This document shows, piece after piece, positions 1 through 7,130 of a stretch of DNA of 11,416 nucleotides (the stretch's first letter is position 1; each line of letters starts with the position of its first letter). The position numbers were made by a program, and so were the translations under genes. This stretch comes from JAABYT01 sp041581935. Its GTDB lineage: Bacteria; Pseudomonadota; Gammaproteobacteria; HK1. The notes beneath the pieces are model-generated. The model was not told the origin of the DNA. It did not search any database and was given only the letters and a program-made list of their open reading frames with translations. The stretch covers positions 1 to 11,416 of the forward strand of contig JBFICP010000093.1 of assembly GCA_041581935.1 (NCBI GenBank), given 5' to 3'.

Positions 1-510
1 ATCGACGATGGAGAGGCCGAAGCGTGCCGGCGGCGCGTCCGGCTCACCGGTGAGCGAGAGAAACCCGGCTTCAGCCTGCATGAGATAGTCGAAACCCGGC
101 CAGCTCGCGCGGGGTCCGCTGCGCCCGTAGGCGCTCAAGTGTGCGCAAACGATGCTTTCATTGCTCCCCTTCAGGTGCGAGTAGGTGAGACCGAGCTTGT
201 GCGGAACGTCGCCCCGCAGATTGGAGGTGAGGGCATCGGCGCTCGCGACGAGATCGTGGAGCACCTTCTGCCCCTCGTCGCGGCGCAAATCCAGTGTGAT
301 GCTTTTCTTATTGCGGTTGAAGCTGTGATAAAAAAGACTGTCGTGCTCGTCAAAGAAAAACGGGCCGACGTCCCGGGCGATGTCGCCGCCATCATGCGGG
401 TTCTCGATCTTGATGACCTCGGCACCTTGATCGGCGAGAAACATGGTGCCGAACGGTCCGGCACCGTATTGCTCGACGGTGAGCACGCGCACGCCTTCCA
501 GTGGGAGCAT
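1..510 (-). CDS. Family III CoA-transferase (CaiB/BaiF type), N-terminal part
   Basis: Only the first 170 residues are in the window; the gene runs off the left edge. The N-terminus has the class III pattern: LEGVRVL, then GPF, LADQGAEVIKIENP and a GGDIAR stretch, followed by FNRNKKSITLDL, a QAEAGFLSLTGEP stretch and FGLSIVD. By comparison with formyl-CoA transferase, where the acyl-anhydride aspartate is D169, the final residue here (D170, encoded by bases 3-1) is probably the catalytic Asp. Members move CoA from an acyl-CoA to a free carboxylate by a ping-pong mechanism in the cytoplasm. The ATG shares one base with the TAA of the upstream acyl-CoA dehydrogenase (TAATG), so the two are probably translationally coupled. 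In this operon it would activate the pathway's dicarboxylic acid, for example itaconate or mesaconate from succinyl-CoA. The family is certain; the substrate is inferred from neighbours only. Confidence 0.93.
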   Translation of the reverse strand, partial: MLPLEGVRVLTVEQYGAGPFGTMFLADQGAEVIKIENPHDGGDIARDVGPFFFDEHDSLFYHSFNRNKKSITLDLRRDEGQKVLHDLVASADALTSNLRGDVPHKLGLTYSHLKGSNESIVCAHLSAYGRSGPRASWPGFDYLMQAEAGFLSLTGEPDAPPARFGLSIVD

Positions 511-1667
511 TACGCCGGGTTCCTGTCGATCAGCTGCTTCGCGATGATGATGCGTTGCATCTCGTTGGTGCCCTCGCCGATGGCGAGCAGCGGCGCGTCC
601 CGGTAATAGCGCTCGATGTTGAATTCCTTGGAGTAGCCGTACGCTCCATGAATGCGCATGGCTTCCAGACTGTTGTGTATGGCGGTCTCGGTGGCGAAGA
701 GCTTCGCCATGCCGGCCTCCATGTCACACCGCTGGCCGGCGTCGTAGGCGCGCGCCGCAGCCTCGGTCAACAGTCTCGACGCTTCCAGGCGGGTCGCCAT
801 CTCCGCCAGCTTGATCTGAATCGACTGGTGCTGACAGATCGGCTTTCCGAACGTTTTTCTCACCTGAGCATAAGCGACCGATTCGTCCAGGCAGGCGCGG
901 GCGATGCCGACACCGCGGGCGGCGACGTTGATGCGCCCCAGCTCGAGTCCAGCGAGTATCTGATTGAGTCCGCGGCCTTCCTCGCCGCCGATGAGATTGT
1001 CGGCCGGCACCCGGCAATCGTTGAAAACCAGCTCTCCGGAGTCGATACCCTTGTAGCCGATTTTCTCGAGCTTGCGGCTCACCTCGAAGCCCGGGCCTTT
1101 CTCGACGAGCAGCAGGCTCATGCCCCGGCGCGGCGGATCCGCGTCCGGGTTCGTCTTGACGAGCACCGCGAGAATGTGGCCTTGAATGCTGTTGCTGATC
1201 CAGGTCTTGGCGCCGTTCACCACGTACTCGTCGCCGTCGCGAACGGCTCGGGTGCGAACCGCCTGCAGGTCGGTGCCGCAGTCGGGCTCGGTAAGCGCGA
1301 TGCCGCCACGCAGCTCACCGCGGGCGAAACGCGGCAGGAAGTGACGTTTCTGCCCCTCGGTGCCGAAGCGCTGGACCGCCGCCGCCATGATTAAATGGGA
1401 ATTGAATATGCCCGACACCGACATCCAAACCGCCGAGACGCGTTCGACGATCTTCGCGTACGTCACTGCCGGCAGTCCGAGTCCCCCGTACTCGGGATCG
1501 ATGGTGGCGCCGAACAGCCCCAGCTCCTTCATCTGCTCGACGATGGCCTCGGGGTAGGTATCGCTCGCCTCGAGTGCGTGGGCGTTGGGTGCGACCTCGC
1601 GTTCGAGGAAGCGATCGATACTCGCGAGGATCAGCGCCTCGTCGTCGTTGGAAGTCGCGGCGGACAC
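510..1667 (-). CDS. Acyl-CoA dehydrogenase (FAD-dependent)
   Basis: A complete 385-residue protein, the usual length for the short/medium-chain acyl-CoA dehydrogenase family, which makes 2-enoyl-CoA thioesters and passes electrons to ETF. Visible signatures are ALTEPDCGTD (124-133, with Cys where Gly/Ser/Ala/Asn is usual), NGAKTWISN (151-159), the RKTFGKPI stretch (270-277) and a C-terminal IGEGTNEMQR. The catalytic base is therefore E365 of EGT, as in medium-chain enzymes. The alternative helix-G Glu of isovaleryl-CoA dehydrogenases is replaced by G244. The start is GTG, two bases after the MaoC stop, and the only Shine-Dalgarno-like GAGG abuts it, so translation probably depends on coupling to the MaoC gene. 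The substrate cannot be read from sequence. In this operon a short branched or dicarboxylic acyl-CoA is likely; the longer methylsuccinyl-CoA dehydrogenases (about 550 residues) are a different subgroup. Confidence 0.96.
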   Translation of the reverse strand: MSAATSNDDEALILASIDRFLEREVAPNAHALEASDTYPEAIVEQMKELGLFGATIDPEYGGLGLPAVTYAKIVERVSAVWMSVSGIFNSHLIMAAAVQRFGTEGQKRHFLPRFARGELRGGIALTEPDCGTDLQAVRTRAVRDGDEYVVNGAKTWISNSIQGHILAVLVKTNPDADPPRRGMSLLLVEKGPGFEVSRKLEKIGYKGIDSGELVFNDCRVPADNLIGGEEGRGLNQILAGLELGRINVAARGVGIARACLDESVAYAQVRKTFGKPICQHQSIQIKLAEMATRLEASRLLTEAAARAYDAGQRCDMEAGMAKLFATETAIHNSLEAMRIHGAYGYSKEFNIERYYRDAPLLAIGEGTNEMQRIIIAKQLIDRNPA

Positions 1668-1669
1668 CC

Positions 1670-2167
1670 TCAGACTTGTTCGCGCTTCGGTACCATGAAG
1701 GTACGTTCGAAGTTCATGAATTCCGTGCCATCGGCTTTTCTGCCGGTGGTGCGGACCGTGACGATGCCCTGGGCAGGCCGGCTTTTGGACTCGCGCTTGG
1801 CGAGCACCTCCGACTCGGCATAGATGGTGTCACCGACAAAAACCGGCGCAGTCAGCTTGATCTTGTCCCAACCGAGATTGGCAACGGCCCTCTGGCTGAG
1901 ATCGCTGACGCTCATTCCGACCACCATCGAAAGCGTCAGGCAGGAATTGACGAGCGGCTGGCCGAACTCGGTTTCTGCCGCGTACGCCGCATCGAAGTGC
2001 AGTGGGTGCGTGTTCATGGTGAGTAGGGTGAACCACGTGTTGTCCGCCTCGCCGATGGTGCGTCCAGGCCGGTGATGGTAGACGTCACCAACGGTGAAGT
2101 GCTCGAAACAGCGGCCGAAAGATTCACGATAGCGCGGCGCAGCGACCGTTTTCTGCTTTGCCGCCAT
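1670..2167 (-). CDS. MaoC-like hotdog hydratase, itaconyl/mesaconyl-CoA hydratase type
   Basis: A 165-residue single-hotdog MaoC-family protein. Starting at the ATG at 2167, features are YHHRPGRTI, then EADNTWF (40-46), TMNTHPLHFD (50-59), LVNSCLTLS, GMSVSDLS, GDTIYAES and RESKSRP. The hydratase-2 motif D-x-N-P-x-H appears as N52-T-H-P-L-H57: the usual Asp is Asn while the His is kept. This form occurs in the MaoC subgroup that includes mesaconyl/itaconyl-CoA hydratases. It probably adds water across, or removes it from, a 2-enoyl dicarboxyl-CoA. An upstream in-frame extension to 2272 is possible, but its Gly/Arg/Pro-rich residues are the MmgE/PrpD gene read in another frame. The ATG at 2167 lies 11 bp after that gene's TGA and gives the family's normal N-terminus. 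The Shine-Dalgarno (ACGGGA) is weak. Family assignment is firm; the exact substrate is inferred. Confidence 0.9.
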   Translation of the reverse strand: MAAKQKTVAAPRYRESFGRCFEHFTVGDVYHHRPGRTIGEADNTWFTLLTMNTHPLHFDAAYAAETEFGQPLVNSCLTLSMVVGMSVSDLSQRAVANLGWDKIKLTAPVFVGDTIYAESEVLAKRESKSRPAQGIVTVRTTGRKADGTEFMNFERTFMVPKREQV

Positions 2168-2178
2168 CGGCGTTCCCG

Positions 2179-3606
2179 TCAGTCGTCCGAGCCGGCTACC
2201 CTGAGCGGGGCGCCCCGGTGGGAATCCCGGCGCGTGCGCGTCAGCGCCAGCAGAGCGCGCACATCCGTGCACGTGTCGAGACTCAAAAGCTCACCGGCCA
2301 GCGCACCCCGATCCGCCTCGCCGAGATAAGGGCTCGTCAGATCATCGAACTTGGCGCGCATCTCTGCGCTGGTCAGAAAATTCCCGGGCTCGCCGCGCGC
2401 GATGACGACCATCTTTTCGAAATCGCCGCGTCCGGTGTGCACGCGGACGAGACCGCCCATGTGGGCTGGAAACTCGGCTTCGACCTGCGGGTCGACCACG
2501 CTGCGAATGCGCCGGCAAAGAGCGAGCGTATCGCCGTCTTGCAGGTGGGGCGCATAGGAATCCCAACCCATCTTTCCGTCGCGCAGCGCTACCGCGGCAA
2601 CGAAGGGCATGGAGAACTGTCCGTCCACGTAGTTTTTCGGATTCTGCTTGTCGCTTTCCGGATCGCCGATGAGATTCCAGCCGGTACGCGGCAGCCCGAC
2701 CTCGACGGATTCGATCTCGTGATAGTCGATATCGTTGGCGGCGCGCAGATCGATGAGTGCGTCCATGGCCGCGTGCCCGTAGCGGCACGAGGGGTAGGGT
2801 TTGACGGCGATCTCCATGGTTTCGAATTTTTCACCGAGGCCCGCGACAGCCACCTCCGGGTCCGCATCGGGCGCATAGGCGTGCAGAAATCCGGCCTTGC
2901 CTTCGATGGCATCACCGGCGCCGCGAAACCCTTCGGCGGCGAAGCTCGCCGCGATGAGTCCGTTCATGGCGGCGTAACCGGTATGAAACGGCTTGTTCCA
3001 GGCGCCATCGAGCAGAAACTGCATCGAGCCGGCCGCCTGGCTGCCGGCGAGTCCGAAGGCATTGGCGACTCGATCGGCGTCGAGCCCGAAAATCCTGGCA
3101 GCCGCGGCGGCGGCCCCGAATGCGCCGCAGGTGGCCGTCGGATGAAAGCCGCGCGCATAGTGATCGCTCGGTTTGAGCGCCATGCTGAGGCGAATCTGCA
3201 CCTCGTATCCCGCAACGATGCCGGCGACGATGTCGCGGCCATGCGCCCCGACCATTTCAGCGGCGGCGAATGCGGCGGGCACGATGGGAGCGCTCGGATG
3301 AATGGAGCCGCGCGCGTGGGTGTCGTCGAAATCCAGCGAATGGGCCAGGTTGCCGTTATAGAAAGCGGCGCCCGCCGGCGCATAGCCCTTGACGTCACCG
3401 ATCACGCTGCCGGCGCCATCGCCGAGCCCGAGTTTGACGAGCGCCGTCGACATGGCCTCGTTGAGGGCCGCCGCGTGGCGGGCACGCAGCGCAATGCCCA
3501 CGTGATCCAATGCCAGCAACCGCGTGCGTTCAACGACCTCGTCGGGCAATGCGTCGAATTGCAGGCCGGCGGTGAATTCTGACAGGACGCGGGTCACGGC
3601 GGTCAT
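2179..3606 (-). CDS. MmgE/PrpD family protein (2-methylcitrate dehydratase / aconitate decarboxylase fold)
   Basis: A 475-residue protein, full length for MmgE/PrpD, and the first gene of the catabolic operon. The family includes 2-methylcitrate dehydratase PrpD and cis-aconitate decarboxylase (ACOD1/CadA), which makes itaconate. Visible motifs are SLDFDDT (90-96), IHPSAP (102-107), GFHPTATCG (153-161), WNKPFHTG (203-210) and AVKPYPSC (267-274). From memory of human ACOD1 active-site residues (D93, T97, H103, H159, K207, K272, H277), the counterparts D92, T96, H103, H155, K205 and K269 are all present. The H277 position seems to be C274, with H278 close by. The ATG at 3606 is preferred over upstream in-frame starts because an excellent GGAGGAG lies 8 nt before it, and the extension to 3762 is Arg/Pro-rich and runs through the promoter. 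Decarboxylase, dehydratase and epimerase activities all exist in this fold, so the reaction is open. Confidence 0.93.
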   Translation of the reverse strand: MTAVTRVLSEFTAGLQFDALPDEVVERTRLLALDHVGIALRARHAAALNEAMSTALVKLGLGDGAGSVIGDVKGYAPAGAAFYNGNLAHSLDFDDTHARGSIHPSAPIVPAAFAAAEMVGAHGRDIVAGIVAGYEVQIRLSMALKPSDHYARGFHPTATCGAFGAAAAAARIFGLDADRVANAFGLAGSQAAGSMQFLLDGAWNKPFHTGYAAMNGLIAASFAAEGFRGAGDAIEGKAGFLHAYAPDADPEVAVAGLGEKFETMEIAVKPYPSCRYGHAAMDALIDLRAANDIDYHEIESVEVGLPRTGWNLIGDPESDKQNPKNYVDGQFSMPFVAAVALRDGKMGWDSYAPHLQDGDTLALCRRIRSVVDPQVEAEFPAHMGGLVRVHTGRGDFEKMVVIARGEPGNFLTSAEMRAKFDDLTSPYLGEADRGALAGELLSLDTCTDVRALLALTRTRRDSHRGAPLRVAGSDD

Positions 3607-3614
3607 CTCGGGCA

Positions 3615-3621
3615 CTCCTCC
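3615..3621 (-). promoter_or_regulatory. Strong Shine-Dalgarno of the MmgE/PrpD gene
   Basis: On the minus strand this reads GGAGGAG, followed by 8 nt (TGCCCGAG) and ATG at 3606-3604. It fixes the start of the operon's first gene and is the strongest ribosome-binding site on the left half of the window. The downstream genes have weak ones, consistent with coupled translation. Confidence 0.8.
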
Positions 3622-3669
3622 CCCGCGGCGTGCGGGATACTCGGTGTTGCGCAATGCGGACAGTCGTTC

Positions 3670-3698
3670 ATCATAGAATGACGGGCGAGGGGCATCAA
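3670..3698 (-). promoter_or_regulatory. Sigma-70-type promoter of the catabolic operon
   Basis: Read on the minus strand: TTGATG (3698-3693) as -35, a 17-base spacer, and TATGAT (3675-3670) as -10. These match the consensus hexamers TTGACA and TATAAT at 4/6 and 5/6 with ideal spacing. Transcription would start near 3663, giving a leader of about 57 nt with the GGAGGAG site before the MmgE/PrpD start. The element lies in the 148-bp spacer between the catabolic operon and the divergent GFA gene group. No clear operator palindrome was recognised beside it. Confidence 0.65.
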
Positions 3699-3754
3699 CC
3701 GCCGGTCGTCGAGCCGGGCCCGCCCCAAGTCGTTGAAATCGCGGAGCTAATCGA

Positions 3755-4141
3755 ATGGTCACGCATACTGGTGGGTGTCATTGCGGCAGGGTTCGTTTCG
3801 AGCTGCGCGCGCCAGAAGACATCGTAGTATCCGAGTGCAACTGCACGATGTGCAGCAAGTCGGGTTATCTGGGACTCGCCGTTTCTCGATCCCGGTTCAC
3901 GCTGCTCGATGGCGAGGACTGCTTGACGACCTACACGTTCAACACGCGAGTCGCCAAACATCTTTTTTGTCGTTACTGCGGCATCAAGTCGTTCTACGTG
4001 CCCCGATCGCATCCCGATGGATACAACGTCAATGTGCGCTGTCTCGACCCGGGCACAGTAAGAAACATGACCGTGCGCCCGTTCAACGGACAGGAATGGG
4101 AGAAACACAGCACGGAGTTTCTGCCCCTGGACGACGACTGA
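3755..4141 (+). CDS. GFA/CENP-V domain zinc protein
   Basis: A 128-residue protein of the GFA family (named after glutathione-dependent formaldehyde-activating enzyme; Mss4-like fold). Seven cysteines are placed as in the two-zinc family pattern: GGCHCG (C8, C10), C28-N-C30-T-M-C33, and C72-R-Y-C75-G. Family members bind zinc. Some react with glutathione-formaldehyde adducts, but most are uncharacterised, so the biochemical role here is unknown. The ATG has a GGAG Shine-Dalgarno (3743-3746) 8 nt upstream. The gene is divergent from the catabolic operon and begins a run of four plus-strand genes, with only 10 bp to the next start. A plus-strand -10 candidate, TAGAAT (3674-3679), overlaps the divergent promoter but has no convincing -35. 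Confidence 0.92.
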   Translation: MVTHTGGCHCGRVRFELRAPEDIVVSECNCTMCSKSGYLGLAVSRSRFTLLDGEDCLTTYTFNTRVAKHLFCRYCGIKSFYVPRSHPDGYNVNVRCLDPGTVRNMTVRPFNGQEWEKHSTEFLPLDDD

Positions 4142-4151
4142 CCCCCCGGCC

Positions 4152-4838
4152 GTGCTTTACGTCCTGTTCGCCATCGTGATTCTCGCCGCGGTATTCGGTC
4201 CGAAACTGTGGGTACGTCATGTTATGCGACGACACGCGGTGGAGATCGCCGGAATGCCCGGAACCGGTGGTGAGCTTGCCGTTCATCTCGTCGAGGAGCT
4301 CGAGCTGGACGGGGTCACGGTAGAGAAAACCGAAAATAATCAGGATCACTTCGATCCGCGCACCCGAACGGTGCGCCTCGGGCCCGGCAACTTCGACGGC
4401 AAATCGTTGACCGCCGTCGCCGTCGCAGTGCACGAGGTCGGTCATGCCATTCAGTACCATCGCGGTGAGCCGCTCATCAAGCTGCGCACGCGCTTCGCGC
4501 CCTATGCTCGACTTGCCGAGCGTATCGGCGTCGGGGCGCTCATGTTCATGCCGGTGGTATTCGCCGTGACCCGTGTGCCGCATGCCGCGGGAATCATGAT
4601 CGCCGCCGGAGTATTGAGCATGTTGTCCGCCGTCGTCTTTCACCTGCTCACTTTGCCGGTGGAATGGGACGCGAGCTTCAACAAAGCATTACCGATTCTG
4701 ACCAAGGGCCGGTACATCGCTCCAGGCGAAGAGAAGGCGGTTCGAAGCGTGCTGAAAGCGGCGGCATTCACGTACGTGGCCGCGGCGCTTGCAGATCTTC
4801 TGAGTCTGTGGCGCTGGCTGCTTATTCTTCGCCGATAG
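4152..4838 (+). CDS. Membrane zinc metallopeptidase (YugP-like, Zn_peptidase_2)
   Basis: A 228-residue membrane protein of the neutral zinc metallopeptidase family typified by YugP. An N-terminal hydrophobic segment (about residues 2-16) is followed by a cytoplasmic-type region carrying HFDPRTRTVRLGP. The zincin motif HEVGH is at 94-98, two hydrophobic stretches lie at about 126-140 and 146-168, and LPVEWDAS has E171, a candidate third zinc ligand because the family keeps an acidic VE-x-D-A-S there. A final hydrophobic segment is at about 203-226. The start is GTG at 4152 with no visible Shine-Dalgarno, 10 bp after the GFA stop, so it probably relies on coupling. An internal ATG at codon 25 would remove the N-terminal membrane segment and is less likely. 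The substrate is unknown. Its position directly before the cyclase (15 bp) suggests co-transcription, not necessarily a joint function. Confidence 0.9.
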   Translation: MLYVLFAIVILAAVFGPKLWVRHVMRRHAVEIAGMPGTGGELAVHLVEELELDGVTVEKTENNQDHFDPRTRTVRLGPGNFDGKSLTAVAVAVHEVGHAIQYHRGEPLIKLRTRFAPYARLAERIGVGALMFMPVVFAVTRVPHAAGIMIAAGVLSMLSAVVFHLLTLPVEWDASFNKALPILTKGRYIAPGEEKAVRSVLKAAAFTYVAAALADLLSLWRWLLILRR

Positions 4839-4853
4839 AAAAGGTACACGCCA

Positions 4854-7118
4854 TTGGAATCAACGCTTTCCCGAAAACTGGCGGTGGTGCTCTATGCCGA
4901 TGTTGCTGGATACAGTCGGCTTACGGCCCAGGATGAAGACGGCACTCATCGTCGGCTCTCCGGGGCGCTCGACTCGATCGCGAGCATGGTGAGTGCTCTG
5001 CGGGGCCGGGTCGTACACTACGCAGGCGACGCAGTCCTCGCGGAGTTTGCCACGGCCGCTGACGCGCTTACTTGCTCGATACTGATTCAAAGGAGTTTGA
5101 AGGAACGCAACGCGCCATTGACCAACGAGCAACGATTGAGCTTCAGGATCGGGCTCAATCTCGGCGACGTGATCGACGATCGTAGTGATATATACGGTGA
5201 CGGAGTCAACATCGCCGCACGTCTCGAAGCCATTGCGAAGCCGGGCGGAATCTGTGTCTCAGATGCGGTGCGCACGGCAGTCGGTGCACGAGTGCCCGTC
5301 GAGTTCAAAGATCTCGGACTTTGCGAAGTGAAAAACATCCCAGAACCCGTGCACGTGTGGGAGGTGCATGATGTCGGCCTCGAAACGGCGGACGAGGGCA
5401 GCCGGTACGCGGCGGTACTCATCGCGCATGCGCGTGCAGCCCATCTTTTGACGGAGCAGGAGAGCGAAGTCGACACCCGGTCGGTATTGGATCGCGGTCG
5501 CGGGGTCGTCGCATCGACGATGGAGAGCCGAGGCGGTAGGATTATCGAGACGCCCGGAGATACAGTTGTAGCGGAATTCAAAGAGCCCGCCTTATGCATC
5601 GATTGCGCGCAGGCGACGCGCACTGCAATCATGGAAATGAATGTGAAACTGCAGCCGGCGCAGCGGGTGCACTATCGATTCGGCATTGCGTTCGGCACAG
5701 TTGTCGAGGGTCGGGAGGGGCTGGGAGGTGACGCTGCCAAGCGTGCCGCTTGGCTCGCCGCGAGAGCCGGCAGCGATGAAATTCGTCTGGACGACGATGT
5801 CCTCGGTCAACTTCCGGCTGAGACCGAGCTGTCGTTGTCCGATGTGGAGCCTGGCGTTCGTGCGATTACGTTTGATGCACCGTCGCAGACGTCGAAACGT
5901 TCGCTCCCGCAGATCGATGGACTCGATCTACCTCTGCCTGCCAAGCCATCCATCGCATTGCTGCCTTTCAGGTGTCTTGGTGACGACCAGGAAGGGGCGG
6001 CGCTCGCCGATGGTATTCGTCTCGATATCCAGAACTCACTGGTTCAATCCTCTGCGCTACTGGTAATTGCCGCCGGATCGACGAACGCTTTTCGCGGCTT
6101 CGCGGGCGAGCAGGCGGCGCCCCTTCTTGGCGTGCGTCACGTATTAGAAGGCACGGTGCGACGCTCCGGACCAAGGGTCAGGGTAAGTGTCGAGTTGACC
6201 GATGCCGAGGCATCGAGCGTGATTTGGTCGGAACGTTATGATCGCGTTCTCGACGATGCGTTTACTCTCCAGGACGAAATTGCGGAGCATGTGGTTACTG
6301 CGCTCGACGTCCGATTGTCGAGTGGCGAGCAGGCGCGCATCTGGCGCAAATGCCTGACCAACGCGAAGGCGCGCGAGCGTTTCTATTCCGGTATACACGC
6401 GTTCTTTCAGATGAACGCCGAGTCGATCGCTCGTGCGCGCGCGCACTTCGAACGGGTAGCGGCCATGCTGCCGGACTCGCCCCTCGGGCCGACCTGGGTC
6501 GCCATGTGCCACTGGTTCGAGGCGACCCGGGGATGGAGCAGCGACGCGCAGGCATCACGACGACACGCCGGGGAATGGGCCGAGCGAGCCGCGCGCTTAG
6601 AGGACGCGGACGGGCAGGCGCAAACGGTGCTCGGGAACGTACGCCTGCTCGAGGGTCGCTTCGACGAGGCGCTTGCCATCGCCAGGGAGGCGGTGAAAAT
6701 TCGCCCCGGCTGCACTAACGCCAACGGCTTTCTTGCCAACGTCTTGCTGCACTGTGGTGAATTTGACGACGCGATAGCGCACGCCAAGCACGCCATTCGA
6801 TTGTCGCCGGTTTATCCTCCCTGGTTTCTCGAAATTCTCGCCGCTGCCTACAGGGATTCCAATCGTGTGGGATTTGCCATATCCGTTGCACGCGAGTTGT
6901 TGCGCATCGCTCCGGCGTCGCTGCATGGACGCCTGCTGCTCGCCAGCGCGCTGGTAAGGGGCGCCTGGCTCAGCGAAGCACGCGGCATCGCCCGCGAGGT
7001 CGCCGATGACGAGCCGGGGTTCTCGTCGACACGCTTTGCGCAGGCGCTTCCCTACCGTGATAAAGCGACTATCGCGCGCATCGCCGAGGAGCTGACGATG
7101 ATCGGTTTGCCGTACTGA
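4854..7118 (+). CDS. Class III adenylate/guanylate cyclase with tandem cyclase-like domains, TolB-like domain and TPR tail
   Basis: A 754-residue soluble protein that probably makes cAMP (cGMP not excluded). The start is TTG, with AAAAGG (4839-4844) 9 nt upstream; it gives the family's usual N-terminus RKLAVVLYADVAGYS. Domain 1 (about 8-172) looks active: metal ligands D16 and D59 (AGDAVLAEF), purine-contact D112, and transition-state N119 and R123 in GDGVNIAAR. The purine Lys position, four residues before D59, is H55. Residues about 184-335 form a second, decayed cyclase-like domain in which D236 is kept but H192, K296 and W300 replace D16, N119 and R123. A TolB-like segment follows (from K364, PSIALLPF, to IWSERYDR ending near 463), then TPR-like helices to the end. 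There is no transmembrane segment or DNA-binding motif, so input probably comes through the TPR/TolB-like part. The methyltransferase gene follows 12 bp downstream. Confidence 0.95.
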   Translation: MESTLSRKLAVVLYADVAGYSRLTAQDEDGTHRRLSGALDSIASMVSALRGRVVHYAGDAVLAEFATAADALTCSILIQRSLKERNAPLTNEQRLSFRIGLNLGDVIDDRSDIYGDGVNIAARLEAIAKPGGICVSDAVRTAVGARVPVEFKDLGLCEVKNIPEPVHVWEVHDVGLETADEGSRYAAVLIAHARAAHLLTEQESEVDTRSVLDRGRGVVASTMESRGGRIIETPGDTVVAEFKEPALCIDCAQATRTAIMEMNVKLQPAQRVHYRFGIAFGTVVEGREGLGGDAAKRAAWLAARAGSDEIRLDDDVLGQLPAETELSLSDVEPGVRAITFDAPSQTSKRSLPQIDGLDLPLPAKPSIALLPFRCLGDDQEGAALADGIRLDIQNSLVQSSALLVIAAGSTNAFRGFAGEQAAPLLGVRHVLEGTVRRSGPRVRVSVELTDAEASSVIWSERYDRVLDDAFTLQDEIAEHVVTALDVRLSSGEQARIWRKCLTNAKARERFYSGIHAFFQMNAESIARARAHFERVAAMLPDSPLGPTWVAMCHWFEATRGWSSDAQASRRHAGEWAERAARLEDADGQAQTVLGNVRLLEGRFDEALAIAREAVKIRPGCTNANGFLANVLLHCGEFDDAIAHAKHAIRLSPVYPPWFLEILAAAYRDSNRVGFAISVARELLRIAPASLHGRLLLASALVRGAWLSEARGIAREVADDEPGFSSTRFAQALPYRDKATIARIAEELTMIGLPY

Positions 7119-7130
7119 GTTCGAATCTTC

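Noticed and set aside
501..1394. 297-codon plus-strand open frame
   Set aside because: It is antisense to the acyl-CoA dehydrogenase, whose motifs and catalytic Glu are intact on the minus strand.
2168..2272. N-terminal extension of the MaoC gene
   Set aside because: It overlaps the end of MmgE/PrpD in another frame, is Gly/Pro/Arg-rich and is absent from the usual MaoC N-terminus.
2158..3582. 474-codon open frame on the plus strand
   Set aside because: It is antisense to the MmgE/PrpD gene, shows no recognisable domain, and arises from the GC-skewed codon pattern of the real gene.
3647..3679. Plus-strand promoter TTGCGC ... TAGAAT for the GFA gene
   Set aside because: The spacer is 21 bases and the -35 is weak, so it is noted only as a possible overlapping -10.
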